From Parvularcula oceani (GTDB lineage Bacteria; Pseudomonadota; Alphaproteobacteria; Caulobacterales; Parvularculaceae), in the NCBI RefSeq assembly GCF_000733125.1, contig NZ_JPHU01000005.1:62001-126000 (forward strand): a DNA stretch of 64,000 bases, given 5' to 3'. Positions 18,963 through 27,757 of this stretch are shown here, in pieces. A program made the position numbers and the translations under genes. Each line of letters opens with the position of its first letter. Positions within the stretch are counted from its first letter, which is position 1. A model generated the notes under the pieces. The model saw nothing but the letters and a program-made list of their open reading frames with translations. It ran no database searches and was not told the origin of the DNA.

Positions 18963-20110
18963 CAGGCGCTGCGATGGGCGTCGAGGCTCGTCACCTTGCC
19001 GTTCTTCTCCGCCGGCGGCGCCTGGTCCAGCGGCAGGGTCAGCCGCGCCGTCGTGCCCGCCCCGACGGCCGAGGCGAGCTGAAGCTCGCCGCCATGCACC
19101 CGCGCGAGGGCCTGGCTCAGCGACAGGCCGATGCCCGTGCCGCGCGCGCCGCGCACGCCTTCGGTCCTCGCCTGCTTGAAGCGCCGCCCGACCAGAGCGA
19201 GATCGCCCGGCGACATGCCGACGCCCGTATCCTGCACGGTCAGGACCAGCATGCCGTCCTCGATCCCGACCCGGAGGGTGACGCCGCCCTGTTCGGTGAA
19301 TTTCAGCGCGTTGGACAGAAGGTTCAGGACGATCTGCCGGATGACCTTCGGATCGAGCATCAGGCGGGGCAGCTCGGTCTCGACCTCGACCTTCACATAG
19401 AGGCCGGCCTCCTCCGCCTGCAGACGGACGATATCGGCGCAGACGCGGACAAGGTCCTCGACCCGCACCGCCTCGCGCTCCAGCGCGACTTCGTTCGCCT
19501 CGGCCTTGGACAGGTCGAGGAGATCGGTGACGAGGGACAGGAGGTGCTGGCCGCTGTCATGGATCAGGCGGGCATAGTCGCGGTATTTATCGTGCCCGAC
19601 GGGCCCGAAGCTCTCGCGCTGCAGCGCGTCGGCGAAGCCGATCACGGCGCTCAGCGGCGTGCGGATCTCGTGGCTGACATTGACGAGATGCTCGGTGCGC
19701 TTGTTCGCGAACCATGCGGCATCCGCGCTCTCGGCCTGGATCGCGCGCTCGCGCCCGGCCCGCTCCTCGCAGTCGCGGATGACGCTGCGAAGGCCGCGAG
19801 CCGTGCGGGCGAGGCTGATCTCGACCCGGCGCGGGCCGGAAGGATGGTCGATGCGGCACTCGAAGCGGGCCCGGTCCTCCTTCGCCGCCCCGGCGAGGCC
19901 GGAGAGGACCAGAGCATGGTCCTCGGCCCGCACCACGTCGGTCAGCCGCCCGCCCACGAGACTGGCCGCCGGCCGGCCGAGCACGCCCTCGGCAGAGGCC
20001 GAGACGCGCTTGAACCGCCCGTCCGGCCCGTGGAGCGCGATGACGTCGTCGCCACGCCCTGCCCACAGGTCGTCGCGTTTTTCCAGATAGGTTCTCAGCG
20101 GGTTCCGCAT
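18962..20110 (-). CDS. PAS-domain sensor histidine kinase (PleC/DivJ/PdhS-like), no transmembrane segment
   Basis: A 382-residue cytoplasmic kinase. A PAS domain occupies roughly residues 20-115, HisKA has the phospho-acceptor in VSHEIRTPL near residue 148, and the HATPase has an N box NLLSNALKF, G1 DTGVGM and G2 GTGIGLSLS. The HisKA segment FGPVGHDKYRDYARLIHDSG resembles kinases of the alphaproteobacterial cell-cycle group that phosphorylate DivK/PleD-type regulators. That assignment is inference from motif style. No response regulator is adjacent. The start is ATG 20110, with a GTG one codon upstream. Two CGCGTTAAC direct repeats lie immediately upstream. Confidence 0.87.
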   Translation of the reverse strand: MRNPLRTYLEKRDDLWAGRGDDVIALHGPDGRFKRVSASAEGVLGRPAASLVGGRLTDVVRAEDHALVLSGLAGAAKEDRARFECRIDHPSGPRRVEISLARTARGLRSVIRDCEERAGRERAIQAESADAAWFANKRTEHLVNVSHEIRTPLSAVIGFADALQRESFGPVGHDKYRDYARLIHDSGQHLLSLVTDLLDLSKAEANEVALEREAVRVEDLVRVCADIVRLQAEEAGLYVKVEVETELPRLMLDPKVIRQIVLNLLSNALKFTEQGGVTLRVGIEDGMLVLTVQDTGVGMSPGDLALVGRRFKQARTEGVRGARGTGIGLSLSQALARVHGGELQLASAVGAGTTARLTLPLDQAPPAEKNGKVTSLDAHRSA

Positions 20111-20112
20111 CA

Positions 20113-20142
20113 CGCGTTAACACTAATGGATGGCGCGTTAAC
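20113..20142. promoter_or_regulatory. CGCGTTAAC direct repeat upstream of the histidine kinase gene
   Basis: The 9-mer CGCGTTAAC occurs at 20113-20121 and 20134-20142, exactly 21 bases (two helical turns) apart, just before the kinase start codon on the minus strand. Each contains the palindrome GTTAAC. The arrangement is typical of a dimeric or cooperative protein binding one face of the DNA; the regulator is unknown. Confidence 0.4.
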
Positions 20143-20230
20143 GAGTCCTGAACAGCCCGCTGGCACGACCGCTCGGCCGGGGGGCCGGGTTCGGGAGGAT
20201 TCGAACATGGTTAAAATTTTGATCATGAAG

Positions 20231-20258
20231 GCTGGACGGGGTTTTCAACGAGTCCAGC
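20231..20258. repeat. Inverted repeat upstream of the unknown lipoprotein gene
   Basis: GCTGGAC (20231-20237) and GTCCAGC (20252-20258) form a perfect 7-bp inverted repeat with a 14-base spacer in the 213-base region between the kinase and the lipoprotein gene. It may be an operator or a 5'-leader hairpin. The neighbouring AT-rich stretch around 20209-20225 could hold the promoter. Confidence 0.35.
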
Positions 20259-20326
20259 GTGTTAGGGTCGATTCGGGGAAGCGTCCGATGGCGGGATGCA
20301 TCCAATCGGGAAACTTCGGAGGAATC

Positions 20327-21313
20327 ATGGGTTTGAGAGCCCTTACCGGATTCGGCGCTCTCGCGTCGATCATCGCTGTCGCAGCCTGCGCCACACCGAC
20401 GGAGGCGCCGATCGAGACGCCCCGGATGGCCAGCCCGACACCGGCCATGACGCTGCTCGAGGAAACCGCCGCGCGCTATGTCGTGCTGCGCAGCGATATC
20501 GAGCACATCCAGACCAATCGCGCCGAAAACGCGAGCGGCATGCGCGATGCGCATCTGCGTCTGGCGTCGTTCGATCCCAACCAGATGGCCGGCTCATGGG
20601 TCGCCTACGCCGCGCTCGTCGCGGCGGACACGCCCGCTTTCGCCGACGCGATCGCGGCAGCGACGGACACGCAGCAGGAGCGTGAGGCCTTCTTGCGGAC
20701 CCTGCGCGATAATCCCGCATCGGTGCGGAACCTTCCCGGCGCGAACGACGCCATGCGCTCGATCCGCGAAGTCGCCGCGCGCGATGCGACCCGCATCCAC
20801 GCCCTCGGCGAACGCTTCATCGACGACGCCTATGCCATGCAGAAGGTCGGCTGGGCGACCCAGAAAATTCCGCAGAACGGCTCCATGCGCGTTCGGAGCG
20901 CCGTCGACTATGCCAGCTCGCGCGTGGTCCCGCCCTATCGCATCTCCTCCCACCAGTTCACGACGGGCGGCACGATCCGTCCGAACCTGATGGCGGCGAA
21001 TGCCTGGACGCCGGCCTGGTCGACCGACACGGTTCCGGCCAAGGCCGCTCCGCGCAGCGGCACGATGATGACGCGGGCCCTCGTCCTGGCCGCCCGCTAT
21101 GCGACGGGCGACCTCCAGCCGACCCACCTCGCCAATTACGCCAAGTCCAAGACCTCCAAGCGCTGCTTCGTGAACGCCAAGCTGAACCTCGACCAGTGCA
21201 TCGCGGCGACGCGGACGCCCTATGAAGAGGCGTTCTGCCTCGGCGAACATGGCCTGAACGACGTGTCCTACTGCGTCGGCTGGGTCGCCAGCGCCGGACG
21301 CATCAAGGACTGA
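20327..21313 (+). CDS. Predicted lipoprotein of unknown function
   Basis: A 328-residue protein with a lipoprotein signal peptide: MGLRAL, then a hydrophobic core ending in VAAC, with lipidation expected at the Cys near residue 21. I do not recognise a family. The mature part is mostly helical to about residue 190. It ends in a region with four cysteines (KRCF, DQCIA, FCLGE, YCVGW) that could form two disulfides in the periplasm. The start is well supported by CGGAGGA seven bases upstream of ATG 20327. The frame remains open far upstream, but there is no signal-peptide context there. It is a single gene between the kinase (divergent) and sufE. Confidence 0.75.
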   Translation: MGLRALTGFGALASIIAVAACATPTEAPIETPRMASPTPAMTLLEETAARYVVLRSDIEHIQTNRAENASGMRDAHLRLASFDPNQMAGSWVAYAALVAADTPAFADAIAAATDTQQEREAFLRTLRDNPASVRNLPGANDAMRSIREVAARDATRIHALGERFIDDAYAMQKVGWATQKIPQNGSMRVRSAVDYASSRVVPPYRISSHQFTTGGTIRPNLMAANAWTPAWSTDTVPAKAAPRSGTMMTRALVLAARYATGDLQPTHLANYAKSKTSKRCFVNAKLNLDQCIAATRTPYEEAFCLGEHGLNDVSYCVGWVASAGRIKD

Positions 21314-21375
21314 CGACGCGACAATCCCGCGTTCTGCCGGTAGCCGCGCGGACCCCGCGCGGCTATCTGCCGTTC

Positions 21376-21783
21376 ATGGCACCTGGCACACCTTCCTTCG
21401 ACGACATCTCAGCGGATTTCGCCTTCATCGACGATTGGGACGAAAAGTACCGCTACATCATCGATCTGGGCAAACGGCTCGAACCGCTGCCTGAGACCGC
21501 CTATTCCGAAGAGCACAAGGTCCGCGGCTGCGCGAGCCAGGTCTGGCTGGTGCTCGACTGGCAGGACGACCGCCTGATGATCCGCGGCGACAGCGACGCG
21601 GCCATCGTGAAGGGGCTCGTGGCCCTGATGATCGCGCTCTTCGGCGGCCATACGGGCGAGGAGATCCGCGGCCTCGACGCCGAAGCCAAGCTCGCCGAAC
21701 TCGACCTTCAAGAGCATATCACGCCGCAGCGCTCGAACGGCGTCGCCAGCATGATCCGGAGGATCAAGGCCGAAGCGGCCTAG
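21376..21783 (+). CDS. sufE: SufE family cysteine desulfurase sulfur acceptor
   Basis: A 135-residue protein that accepts persulfide sulfur from SufS and passes it to the SUF Fe-S cluster scaffold. Cys52 lies in the active-site loop HKVRGCASQVW, and other family features are YRYIIDLGKRL at the N-terminus and a C-terminal helix ending SMIRRIK. No suf operon genes are next to it in this window. Its stop codon overlaps that of the convergent alpha/beta hydrolase gene. Confidence 0.92.
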   Translation: MAPGTPSFDDISADFAFIDDWDEKYRYIIDLGKRLEPLPETAYSEEHKVRGCASQVWLVLDWQDDRLMIRGDSDAAIVKGLVALMIALFGGHTGEEIRGLDAEAKLAELDLQEHITPQRSNGVASMIRRIKAEAA

Positions 21784-22832
21784 TCTCCTTTTCCGCTGCC
21801 GCGAAGGAATTCTCCCACGGCGCCGGCGAATTGCGGTGCGCTCGCGACCGTGCCATGGCCTGCCTCCGCGAACTCCGCGTAGCGCGCATCGATGCCGGCC
21901 GCCTTGAGATCGGCAGCGAGGGCGCGCGCGTTCCGGACATCGAGGATTTCGTCGCGGCCGGCCCCGAGAACCAGAACGGGCGCCTCCACGCCCCGCAGGC
22001 TCTCGACGACGTCGAAAGCCTCTATTTCGTCCTCCAGCCGGACGAGGGAGAGCCGACGGGCCGGCCCCGGCACCAGATAGGCGAGCGCCGAGCGGGCGTT
22101 CCGCGCTGTCGTCTCCAGCACCACGCCCGCCGGCGCGACCTCCATGCGGGCGGCGATCTCGGAACAGGCGAAGCCTCCGAGAGAATGGCCCCACAGGACC
22201 ACAGGCCGCGCCTCTTCTGACAGCGGCTCCGCCAGGGCCTGCGTAGCGGCCGTCATCGCCGCGAGACTGCGCGGCCCCTCGCTCTTCCCGTAGCCGGGAT
22301 AGTCGAAGAGCATCATGTCGCCGAAGCGCAGCAGCTTGAGCGCGGCGAGCAGCCCCTGTGTGCGGACCTCGAAGCCGCTCCCGCCGCAATAGACGAAGAG
22401 CGGGCGGTCATCGCGCCTTTTCGTTTCGATATGGACGACGCCGATCCCGCCGAATGGCGAGGGAAGCGTGCCGGCCTCTATCCGGAGCGGCGGCTCTCCG
22501 CTGTCGCCGTTCTCGCCGGCGCCTTCATAGTCGATGACGACCTTTTGCGGGCTCGCGCTGATCGTGATTTTGCCGCCGCCCTGCTCGAGGAAGTCGCCGA
22601 ACAGGAAGCCGGCCTCTCCGCCCGTCTCCTCGGCTACGGCGGCCCAGCTCGTCTCCCGGCGCTCCCCGTTGATGACGAAGATCTGCTGCTTGTCGGGATC
22701 GAGGACCGGATCGATCAGGATATCGCGCTCGCCGACGGTCACGCAGGCAGCAAGGCAGAGAAGGACCGCGAAGTGTGCCTTCGACAGCAGATCAGTCGCC
22801 GGAATGCGCCGCGAGCAGTTCCCGCTCGGCAT
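21780..22832 (-). CDS. Alpha/beta hydrolase, predicted lipoprotein
   Basis: About 350 residues. The N-terminus carries a hydrophobic segment ending in a lipobox (CLAAC), so it is probably anchored in the envelope. The hydrolase core has the nucleophile elbow GHSLGG (Ser), an oxyanion segment LFVYCGGSGF, the DYPGYGKS loop typical of this family, an acid in VLGAGRDEI and a His in EAGHGTVAS. Substrate unknown; esterase/lipase or peptidase are possible. The start is uncertain. ATG 22832 overlaps the ctaG end by 41 bases and opens the signal peptide; no good ribosome-binding site is seen. Its position suggests read-through from the cytochrome oxidase operon. Confidence 0.75.
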   Translation of the reverse strand: MPSGNCSRRIPATDLLSKAHFAVLLCLAACVTVGERDILIDPVLDPDKQQIFVINGERRETSWAAVAEETGGEAGFLFGDFLEQGGGKITISASPQKVVIDYEGAGENGDSGEPPLRIEAGTLPSPFGGIGVVHIETKRRDDRPLFVYCGGSGFEVRTQGLLAALKLLRFGDMMLFDYPGYGKSEGPRSLAAMTAATQALAEPLSEEARPVVLWGHSLGGFACSEIAARMEVAPAGVVLETTARNARSALAYLVPGPARRLSLVRLEDEIEAFDVVESLRGVEAPVLVLGAGRDEILDVRNARALAADLKAAGIDARYAEFAEAGHGTVASAPQFAGAVGEFLRGSGKGD

Positions 22833-23349
22833 CCTCGTCCCGGTAGAAGGTGTAGCTGAGCGTGATCTCCCGCACGTCATCGAGCCGATCCTCCAGCGTC
22901 AGTTCGGGATCGATGAAATAGGTCACCGGCATGGACATGGTCTCGCCGGGCTGCAGCACCTGCTCGGTGAAGCAGAAGCATTCGACCTTCATGAAGTAGA
23001 GACCGGCCTTGGCGGGCTGGACGTTGAAGGTCGCCGTTCCGACGATCGGCCGGTCCGAGGTGTTGGTCGCCTCGTAATAGGCCAGCGCCGTCTCACCGAT
23101 ATGGATGGTCTGGCTGACCTGCTCTGGCTTGAACGACCAGGGCAGATCGGCGGCCACGGTTCCGTCGAAGCGGACCGTCACCTTGCGGTCCAGCACGGTG
23201 CCGGGCGCGATCTCGGCCCGCTGCGTGGTCCCGCCCCACCCGGTCACGCGGCAGAAGGTGTTGTAGAGCGAGGGCGCCGCCGCAACGAGGCCGAGCATCC
23301 CGGCCAGGACGACGCAGATGATGACGACGATGCGGGTATTGGCGTTCAT
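22792..23349 (-). CDS. ctaG: Cytochrome c oxidase assembly protein CtaG/Cox11
   Basis: A 185-residue copper chaperone that delivers Cu(I) to the CuB site of oxidase subunit I. One N-terminal membrane helix (residues 7-27) anchors an immunoglobulin-like periplasmic domain with the copper-binding pair Cys124-Phe-Cys126 (VECFCFTEQ). The conserved Cys33 of YNTFCRVTG is also present. The start codon overlaps the stop of the upstream small coxF-like gene by four bases (ATGA). Confidence 0.94.
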   Translation of the reverse strand: MNANTRIVVIICVVLAGMLGLVAAAPSLYNTFCRVTGWGGTTQRAEIAPGTVLDRKVTVRFDGTVAADLPWSFKPEQVSQTIHIGETALAYYEATNTSDRPIVGTATFNVQPAKAGLYFMKVECFCFTEQVLQPGETMSMPVTYFIDPELTLEDRLDDVREITLSYTFYRDEDAERELLAAHSGD

Positions 23350-23552
23350 CCTGCCCCCTGCACGCTGTCGGCGAGGCGGAAGAAGGTCGTCAGGAAGACG
23401 AGGATGATGAAGGCCACGACGCCGAGCGCGATTGCGATATTGCGCCGCCCCCTCGCCCGTACTTCCTCTTCGCTCAGCCCGTGGGTTTCGCCGGTCGGCT
23501 TCCCCTCCTCCGCGGTGAAGAGGGCGCTCGGACGCCTGTCGGAATCAGCCAT
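23346..23552 (-). CDS. Small CoxF-like membrane protein of the oxidase operon
   Basis: A 68-residue protein with a polar N-terminal half and one transmembrane helix near residues 38-58, between ctaB and ctaG. A protein of this size and place is regular in alphaproteobacterial cytochrome aa3 operons (CoxF-type), where it is thought to aid oxidase assembly. Similarity here rests on size, topology and position. Its start overlaps the ctaB 3' end by eight bases and its end overlaps ctaG by four. Confidence 0.75.
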   Translation of the reverse strand: MADSDRRPSALFTAEEGKPTGETHGLSEEEVRARGRRNIAIALGVVAFIILVFLTTFFRLADSVQGAG

Positions 23553-24477
23553 GCAAACCTGCCCAGTGTTCGATCAACAGGGCCGCGAACAGCCCAAACA
23601 GATATAGGATGGAAAAGCCGAACAGGGACCCCGGCGCACTGTCGCGCCCGCCTTTGCGGACGTGCCAGGCGCGGCGCAGGAATTCGGCGCCGCCGAGAAC
23701 CGCGGTCGCCGCGTAGAGCCAGCTCGCCGCCTGCGTCAGCGCCGGCAGCACCGCCAGCGGCGCGAGCAGGAGCGAATACCACCAGATCAGCTTGCGCGTA
23801 TGCTCCGCCCCGCGGACATTCGGCATCATGGGAATGCCGGCGGCCTCGTAATCGGCGGATTTCAGAAGGCTCAGCGCCCAGAAATGCGGCGGCGTCCAGA
23901 AGAAGATGACAGCCACCAGGAGCCATGCGGCCAGAGGCGCCTCGCCCGTGACCGCCGCCCAGCCGACGGCGGGCGGCAGGGCCCCGGCAAGGCCGCCGAT
24001 CACGATGTTCTGCGGCGTCGAGCGCTTCAGGCCCATCGAATAGACGACGACGTAGAAGAAGATGGTGAAGGCGAGAAGCGCCGCTGCGAGATAGCCCACG
24101 CCGGATAGGGCGAGAAGCCAGACCGAAAGAAGGGAGAGAAGCCCTCCAAACGCCGCAGCCTCGGCCCGCGGCACCCGACCGGAGGGGATGGGCCGTCCCT
24201 TGGTGCGCTCCATCACGGCATCGATATCGGCATCCCACCACATGTTCAGCGCGCCCGACGCGCCCGCGCCCACCGCGATGGCGAGAAGGGAGAGCAGCGC
24301 GAGCGGCCAGTTTCCGACCGGTCCCGGCGCCGCCACCATGCCCACGAGGGCCGTGAAGATGACGAGGCTCATCACCCGCGGCTTGAGCAATTGCAGGTAG
24401 TCGCCCGGCGTGGCGAGCGACACGACCGGAGCGGCCGGTCCTGCCGGGCTGTAGCTGCGGGGCTCTGACGCGGTCAT
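23545..24477 (-). CDS. ctaB: Protoheme IX farnesyltransferase (heme O synthase)
   Basis: A 310-residue polytopic UbiA-family prenyltransferase that converts heme B to heme O for the aa3/bo3 oxidases. The first Asp-rich motif is clear in [19 protein letters not shown]. The second conserved loop lies at [12 protein letters not shown], and about eight to nine hydrophobic helices follow one another. It is the third oxidase gene after ctaC and ctaD and is followed at once by the coxF-like and ctaG genes. Confidence 0.95.
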   Translation of the reverse strand: MTASEPRSYSPAGPAAPVVSLATPGDYLQLLKPRVMSLVIFTALVGMVAAPGPVGNWPLALLSLLAIAVGAGASGALNMWWDADIDAVMERTKGRPIPSGRVPRAEAAAFGGLLSLLSVWLLALSGVGYLAAALLAFTIFFYVVVYSMGLKRSTPQNIVIGGLAGALPPAVGWAAVTGEAPLAAWLLVAVIFFWTPPHFWALSLLKSADYEAAGIPMMPNVRGAEHTRKLIWWYSLLLAPLAVLPALTQAASWLYAATAVLGGAEFLRRAWHVRKGGRDSAPGSLFGFSILYLFGLFAALLIEHWAGLHG

Positions 24478-24513
24478 GGGATGCTCGTCTCCGGCACTTG
24501 GGTCGATACAGCA

Positions 24514-24533
24514 AGGGGCGCCGAAGCGCCCCT
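24514..24533 (-). terminator. Hairpin with TTCG loop between ctaD and ctaB
   Basis: On the minus strand, AGGGGCGC and GCGCCCCT form an 8-bp stem closed by the very stable tetraloop TTCG. No T run follows on the coding strand, so it may tune the relative levels of ctaD and downstream mRNA instead of ending transcription. Confidence 0.4.
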
Positions 24534-24558
24534 CGCCTTTTGCAGATTGTCCGAGCCG

Positions 24559-26322
24559 TCAGCGGATGCGCGGCAGCTCGTTGAACTGGTGGTAGGGCGG
24601 CGGGCTCGAGAGGGTCCACTCCAGCGTGGTCGCCCCTTCGCCCCACGGATTGGCCTGGGCGCCTTTCTTGCGGCGGAAGAGCACCGCTTCGACGATGGTG
24701 GCGAACCAGATCAGGACGGCGACGGCCGTGATGTAATAGCCCCAGGTCGAGACCTCGTGCCAGAACTGGTACCCTTCCGGGTAGTCGACATAGCGCCGCG
24801 GCATGCCCTGCAGGCCGAGGAAGTGCTGCGGGAAGAAGATCAGGTTCACCCCGACGAACATCACCCAGAAATGCAGCTGGCCCAGCTTCTCGTTGTAGGA
24901 GTGGCCGAACATCTTCTCGTACCAGTAATACCAGCCCGCGAAGATGGCGAAGACCGCGCCGAGGCTGAGCACGTAGTGGAAGTGCGCGACCACGTAATAG
25001 GTGTCGTGCATGTAGTGGTCGATGCCGGCATTGGCGAGCAGCACGCCCGTCACGCCGCCGACGGTGAACAGGAAGACGAAGCCGATGGCGAAGAGCATCG
25101 GCGTCTTGAAGTCGATCGACCCGCCCCACATCGTCGCGATCCAGGAGAAGATCTTGATGCCGGTCGGCACCGCGATGACCATGGTCGCGGCCACGAAATA
25201 GGCCTTCATGTCGACCGAGAGGCCCACCGTATACATGTGGTGCGCCCACACGATGAAGCCGATGAAGCCGATCGCCACCATGGCATAGGCCATGCCGAGA
25301 TAGCCGAAAATGGGCTTCTTCGAGAAGGTCGAGATGATGTGGCTGATGATGCCGAAGGCCGGCAGGATCAGGATGTAGACCTCGGGGTGGCCGAAGAACC
25401 AGAACAGGTGCTGGTAGAGGACCGGGTCACCGCCGCGGGCCGCGTCGAAGAAGGCCGTGCCGAACATGCGGTCGGTCAGGAGCATGGTGATCGCGCCCGC
25501 CAGGACCGGCAGGGAGAGAACCAGCAGGAAGGCCGTCACCAGCACCGCCCAGGCGAAGAGCGGCATCTTGTGCAGCGTCATGCCCGGCGCGCGCATGTTG
25601 AAGATGGTGGTGATGAAGTTGATCGCGCCGAGGATCGAGCTGACGCCGGCGAGGTGCAGCGAGACGATCAGGAGATCCATCGCGGGACCGCGCATGCTGG
25701 TCGACAGCGGGGGATAGAGAACCCAGCCGCCGCTGAAGCCGAGCTCGGAGCCATAGCCGGGCGCGAAGAAGGACAGCATCAGGAGCGTGGCCGAGGCACC
25801 GTAGAGCCAGAACGAGATGTTGTTCATTCTGGGGAATGCCATGTCGGGCGCGCCGATCATGATGGGCACGAAGAAGTTGCCGAACCCGCCGATCAGCGCC
25901 GGCATGACCATGAAGAAGATCATGATCAGGCCGTGATAGGTGATCAGCACGTTGTAGAAGTTCTTGGCCGATTCGATCCGGGCTTCCGGCACCCGCTCGA
26001 CCCGGCAGCTGTCCTCGAACACCTCCACGGTGTTCCCCGGGCAGGCCCCGTCGATCTTGGCGACCTCTTCATATTGCGAGGTGAACTCCGTCAGGACCGT
26101 GATCCCCGGCTCCTTCAGCTCCTCGCGCATCAGGCCGGACATGCCGCCGCCGATGACCCCCGCCAGGATGGCGAAGATCAGGTATAGGATGCCGATGTCC
26201 TTGTGGTTCGTGGAGAAGAACCACCGGACGAAGAAGGACGGCTTGTGATCGTGAGCGGCGTCGTGATCGTGCTGGCTGCCGCCGACGGCGACGCGCTCCG
26301 CAGAATAGGCAGTATCGGACAT
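24559..26322 (-). CDS. ctaD: Cytochrome c oxidase subunit I
   Basis: A 587-residue polytopic catalytic subunit of the aa3-type oxidase, holding heme a and the heme a3-CuB centre. The CuB/active-site segment [14 protein letters not shown] contains the His-Tyr pair, and the double His of the CuB site appears in WAHHMYTVG. The K- and D-channel regions around GGFGNFFVP and AFPRMNNIS are standard. The N-terminus has a His/Asp-rich stretch followed by [11 protein letters not shown]. An extended loop after the first helix contains two cysteines, which is longer than in Paracoccus. It is co-directional with ctaC, with a 13-base gap. Confidence 0.97.
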   Translation of the reverse strand: MSDTAYSAERVAVGGSQHDHDAAHDHKPSFFVRWFFSTNHKDIGILYLIFAILAGVIGGGMSGLMREELKEPGITVLTEFTSQYEEVAKIDGACPGNTVEVFEDSCRVERVPEARIESAKNFYNVLITYHGLIMIFFMVMPALIGGFGNFFVPIMIGAPDMAFPRMNNISFWLYGASATLLMLSFFAPGYGSELGFSGGWVLYPPLSTSMRGPAMDLLIVSLHLAGVSSILGAINFITTIFNMRAPGMTLHKMPLFAWAVLVTAFLLVLSLPVLAGAITMLLTDRMFGTAFFDAARGGDPVLYQHLFWFFGHPEVYILILPAFGIISHIISTFSKKPIFGYLGMAYAMVAIGFIGFIVWAHHMYTVGLSVDMKAYFVAATMVIAVPTGIKIFSWIATMWGGSIDFKTPMLFAIGFVFLFTVGGVTGVLLANAGIDHYMHDTYYVVAHFHYVLSLGAVFAIFAGWYYWYEKMFGHSYNEKLGQLHFWVMFVGVNLIFFPQHFLGLQGMPRRYVDYPEGYQFWHEVSTWGYYITAVAVLIWFATIVEAVLFRRKKGAQANPWGEGATTLEWTLSSPPPYHQFNELPRIR

Positions 26323-26335
26323 CGTGTTCGGTCCT

Positions 26336-27580
26336 TTAGTTCAGGTCGGTCGCCGCGGCGGGCGCGGCTGCCAGTTGATCCTGGCCGGAGAAGAGAGGCT
26401 CGAGGCCGTTGAATTCGCGCTGCTCGTCCACCCACGCCTCGAATTCGGGGCGGGAGACGACGCTGACCTCGATGGGCATGAACGCGTGGTCCTTGCCGCA
26501 GAGCTCGGAGCACTGGCCGTAATAGCTGCCCTCTTCCTCGGTGTAGAACCAGGTTTCGTTGAGGCGGCCCGGGATCGAGTCGATCTTCACGCCGAAGGCC
26601 GGCATCGCCCAGGAATGGATGACGTCGCGGCCGGTCGTGATCACCCGCACGGTCTCGCCCGCGGGAACGACGACTTCATTGGTCGCAGCGAGGCGGTAGA
26701 GCTCCGAAGGCACGGTGTCCGGCGGCGCCATCAGGGCGTCGAATTCGAAATCGCCGAAATCGGGATAGGAATAGGCCCAGCCCCACTGATAGCCGGTCGC
26801 CTTGATCGTCATGGTCGGCGCCGGGACGATGCGGGAGCGGTCCTCGCCGAACAGGCCGAGAATGGGCTTGCGCCCGACGCGGCTGCGTCCGCCGATGACC
26901 TCGACCTGATAGTCGGCCGGCAGCGCCTCTGCGAGGCGGATCGTCAGCTCGGGCTCGCCGAAGCCCTCGATCTCGTAATCGTCCGATTCGAGCAGGACCC
27001 GGTCGCCGGTGCGGGTGTCGATGCGCGTCACCTCGATATGGCGGTTCTCGTCCACCATCCGCGATTCGGGGAAGTCGTTCTCGAACAGGAAGGTGTCGCC
27101 GCCGGGCTCGTACAGGACGCGCTGGCCGTCGGGCATGGTGTCCTCGAGATAGAGGAGATCGAAGGACGGGATGGCGATGATGAGCAGGATGAAGACCGGC
27201 ACCAGGGTCCACACCACCTCGACCAGCGTGTTGTGGGAGAAGCGGCGCGGCACCGGGTTCGCGTATTTGTTGTAGCGCACCACGATCCAGATGATCAGCC
27301 CCAGCACGAAGAAGCTGATCAGGAGCTTCATCGGCAGGAGGATGTATTCGTAGAAGTGGTGGATCTCCTCGGCCACCGGGGTCACGGCGCGCCGCAGGCC
27401 GGTGCCCGTCGGATCGGGCATGTCCGCCTCGGTGACGACGATTTCCGACTCGGCGGCGGCTTCGGTGACGTCCTGCGCCACTTCGGCGCCGGCCTGCGCC
27501 AGAGCGTCTGCGGGCAGGAGAAGGACCACCAGCACGGCGGCGGCCAGACTGAGAAACGGTAGGAGGAATCGAGCGGTCAT
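26336..27580 (-). CDS. ctaC: Cytochrome c oxidase subunit II with an unusual insertion
   Basis: About 414 residues. It has a signal peptide, two transmembrane helices (about 82-102 and 122-142) and a C-terminal cupredoxin domain with the CuA ligands His322, Cys357, Glu359, Cys361, His365 and Met368 ([16 protein letters not shown]). The usual join from helix II to the TIKATGHQWYW strand is replaced by an extra domain of about 100 residues (150-253). The electron-entry motif reads YQWGW, so the tyrosine is glycine while the tryptophans remain. ATG 27580 opens the signal peptide; ATG 27607 is an alternative. It is the first gene of the oxidase operon. Confidence 0.93.
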   Translation of the reverse strand: MTARFLLPFLSLAAAVLVVLLLPADALAQAGAEVAQDVTEAAAESEIVVTEADMPDPTGTGLRRAVTPVAEEIHHFYEYILLPMKLLISFFVLGLIIWIVVRYNKYANPVPRRFSHNTLVEVVWTLVPVFILLIIAIPSFDLLYLEDTMPDGQRVLYEPGGDTFLFENDFPESRMVDENRHIEVTRIDTRTGDRVLLESDDYEIEGFGEPELTIRLAEALPADYQVEVIGGRSRVGRKPILGLFGEDRSRIVPAPTMTIKATGYQWGWAYSYPDFGDFEFDALMAPPDTVPSELYRLAATNEVVVPAGETVRVITTGRDVIHSWAMPAFGVKIDSIPGRLNETWFYTEEEGSYYGQCSELCGKDHAFMPIEVSVVSRPEFEAWVDEQREFNGLEPLFSGQDQLAAAPAAATDLN

Positions 27581-27757
27581 GGCCCTGCTTATAGGTTCGT
27601 GAGGCATGCGTTGTCGCCGCTTATGCGCCGGAAAAATGGTCGCATCAACCGGCCCCGCGCGCTGGAGTGCCCCCTGTCCGGCTCTGAGCGGCGGCAGACC
27701 TTGTGCGCGGGGAGCGCCAGGCGCTAGGATACACGCAGAGGGAGAACGGAGGCGCCG

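Noticed and set aside
20113-20142. CtrA binding site (TTAA-N7-TTAA) before the histidine kinase
   Set aside because: The two TTAA half-sites are 17 bases apart instead of 7, so the consensus spacing is not met; kept only as an unassigned direct repeat.
20195-20220. GGATTCGAAC, which resembles the T-arm of a minus-strand tRNA
   Set aside because: The flanking bases cannot form the 5-bp T stem and no acceptor, D or anticodon arms are visible upstream or downstream.
24481-26187. A 568-codon plus-strand frame opposite ctaD
   Set aside because: It mirrors the ctaD coding region and consists of a His/Asp/Arg-rich sequence with no recognisable fold.
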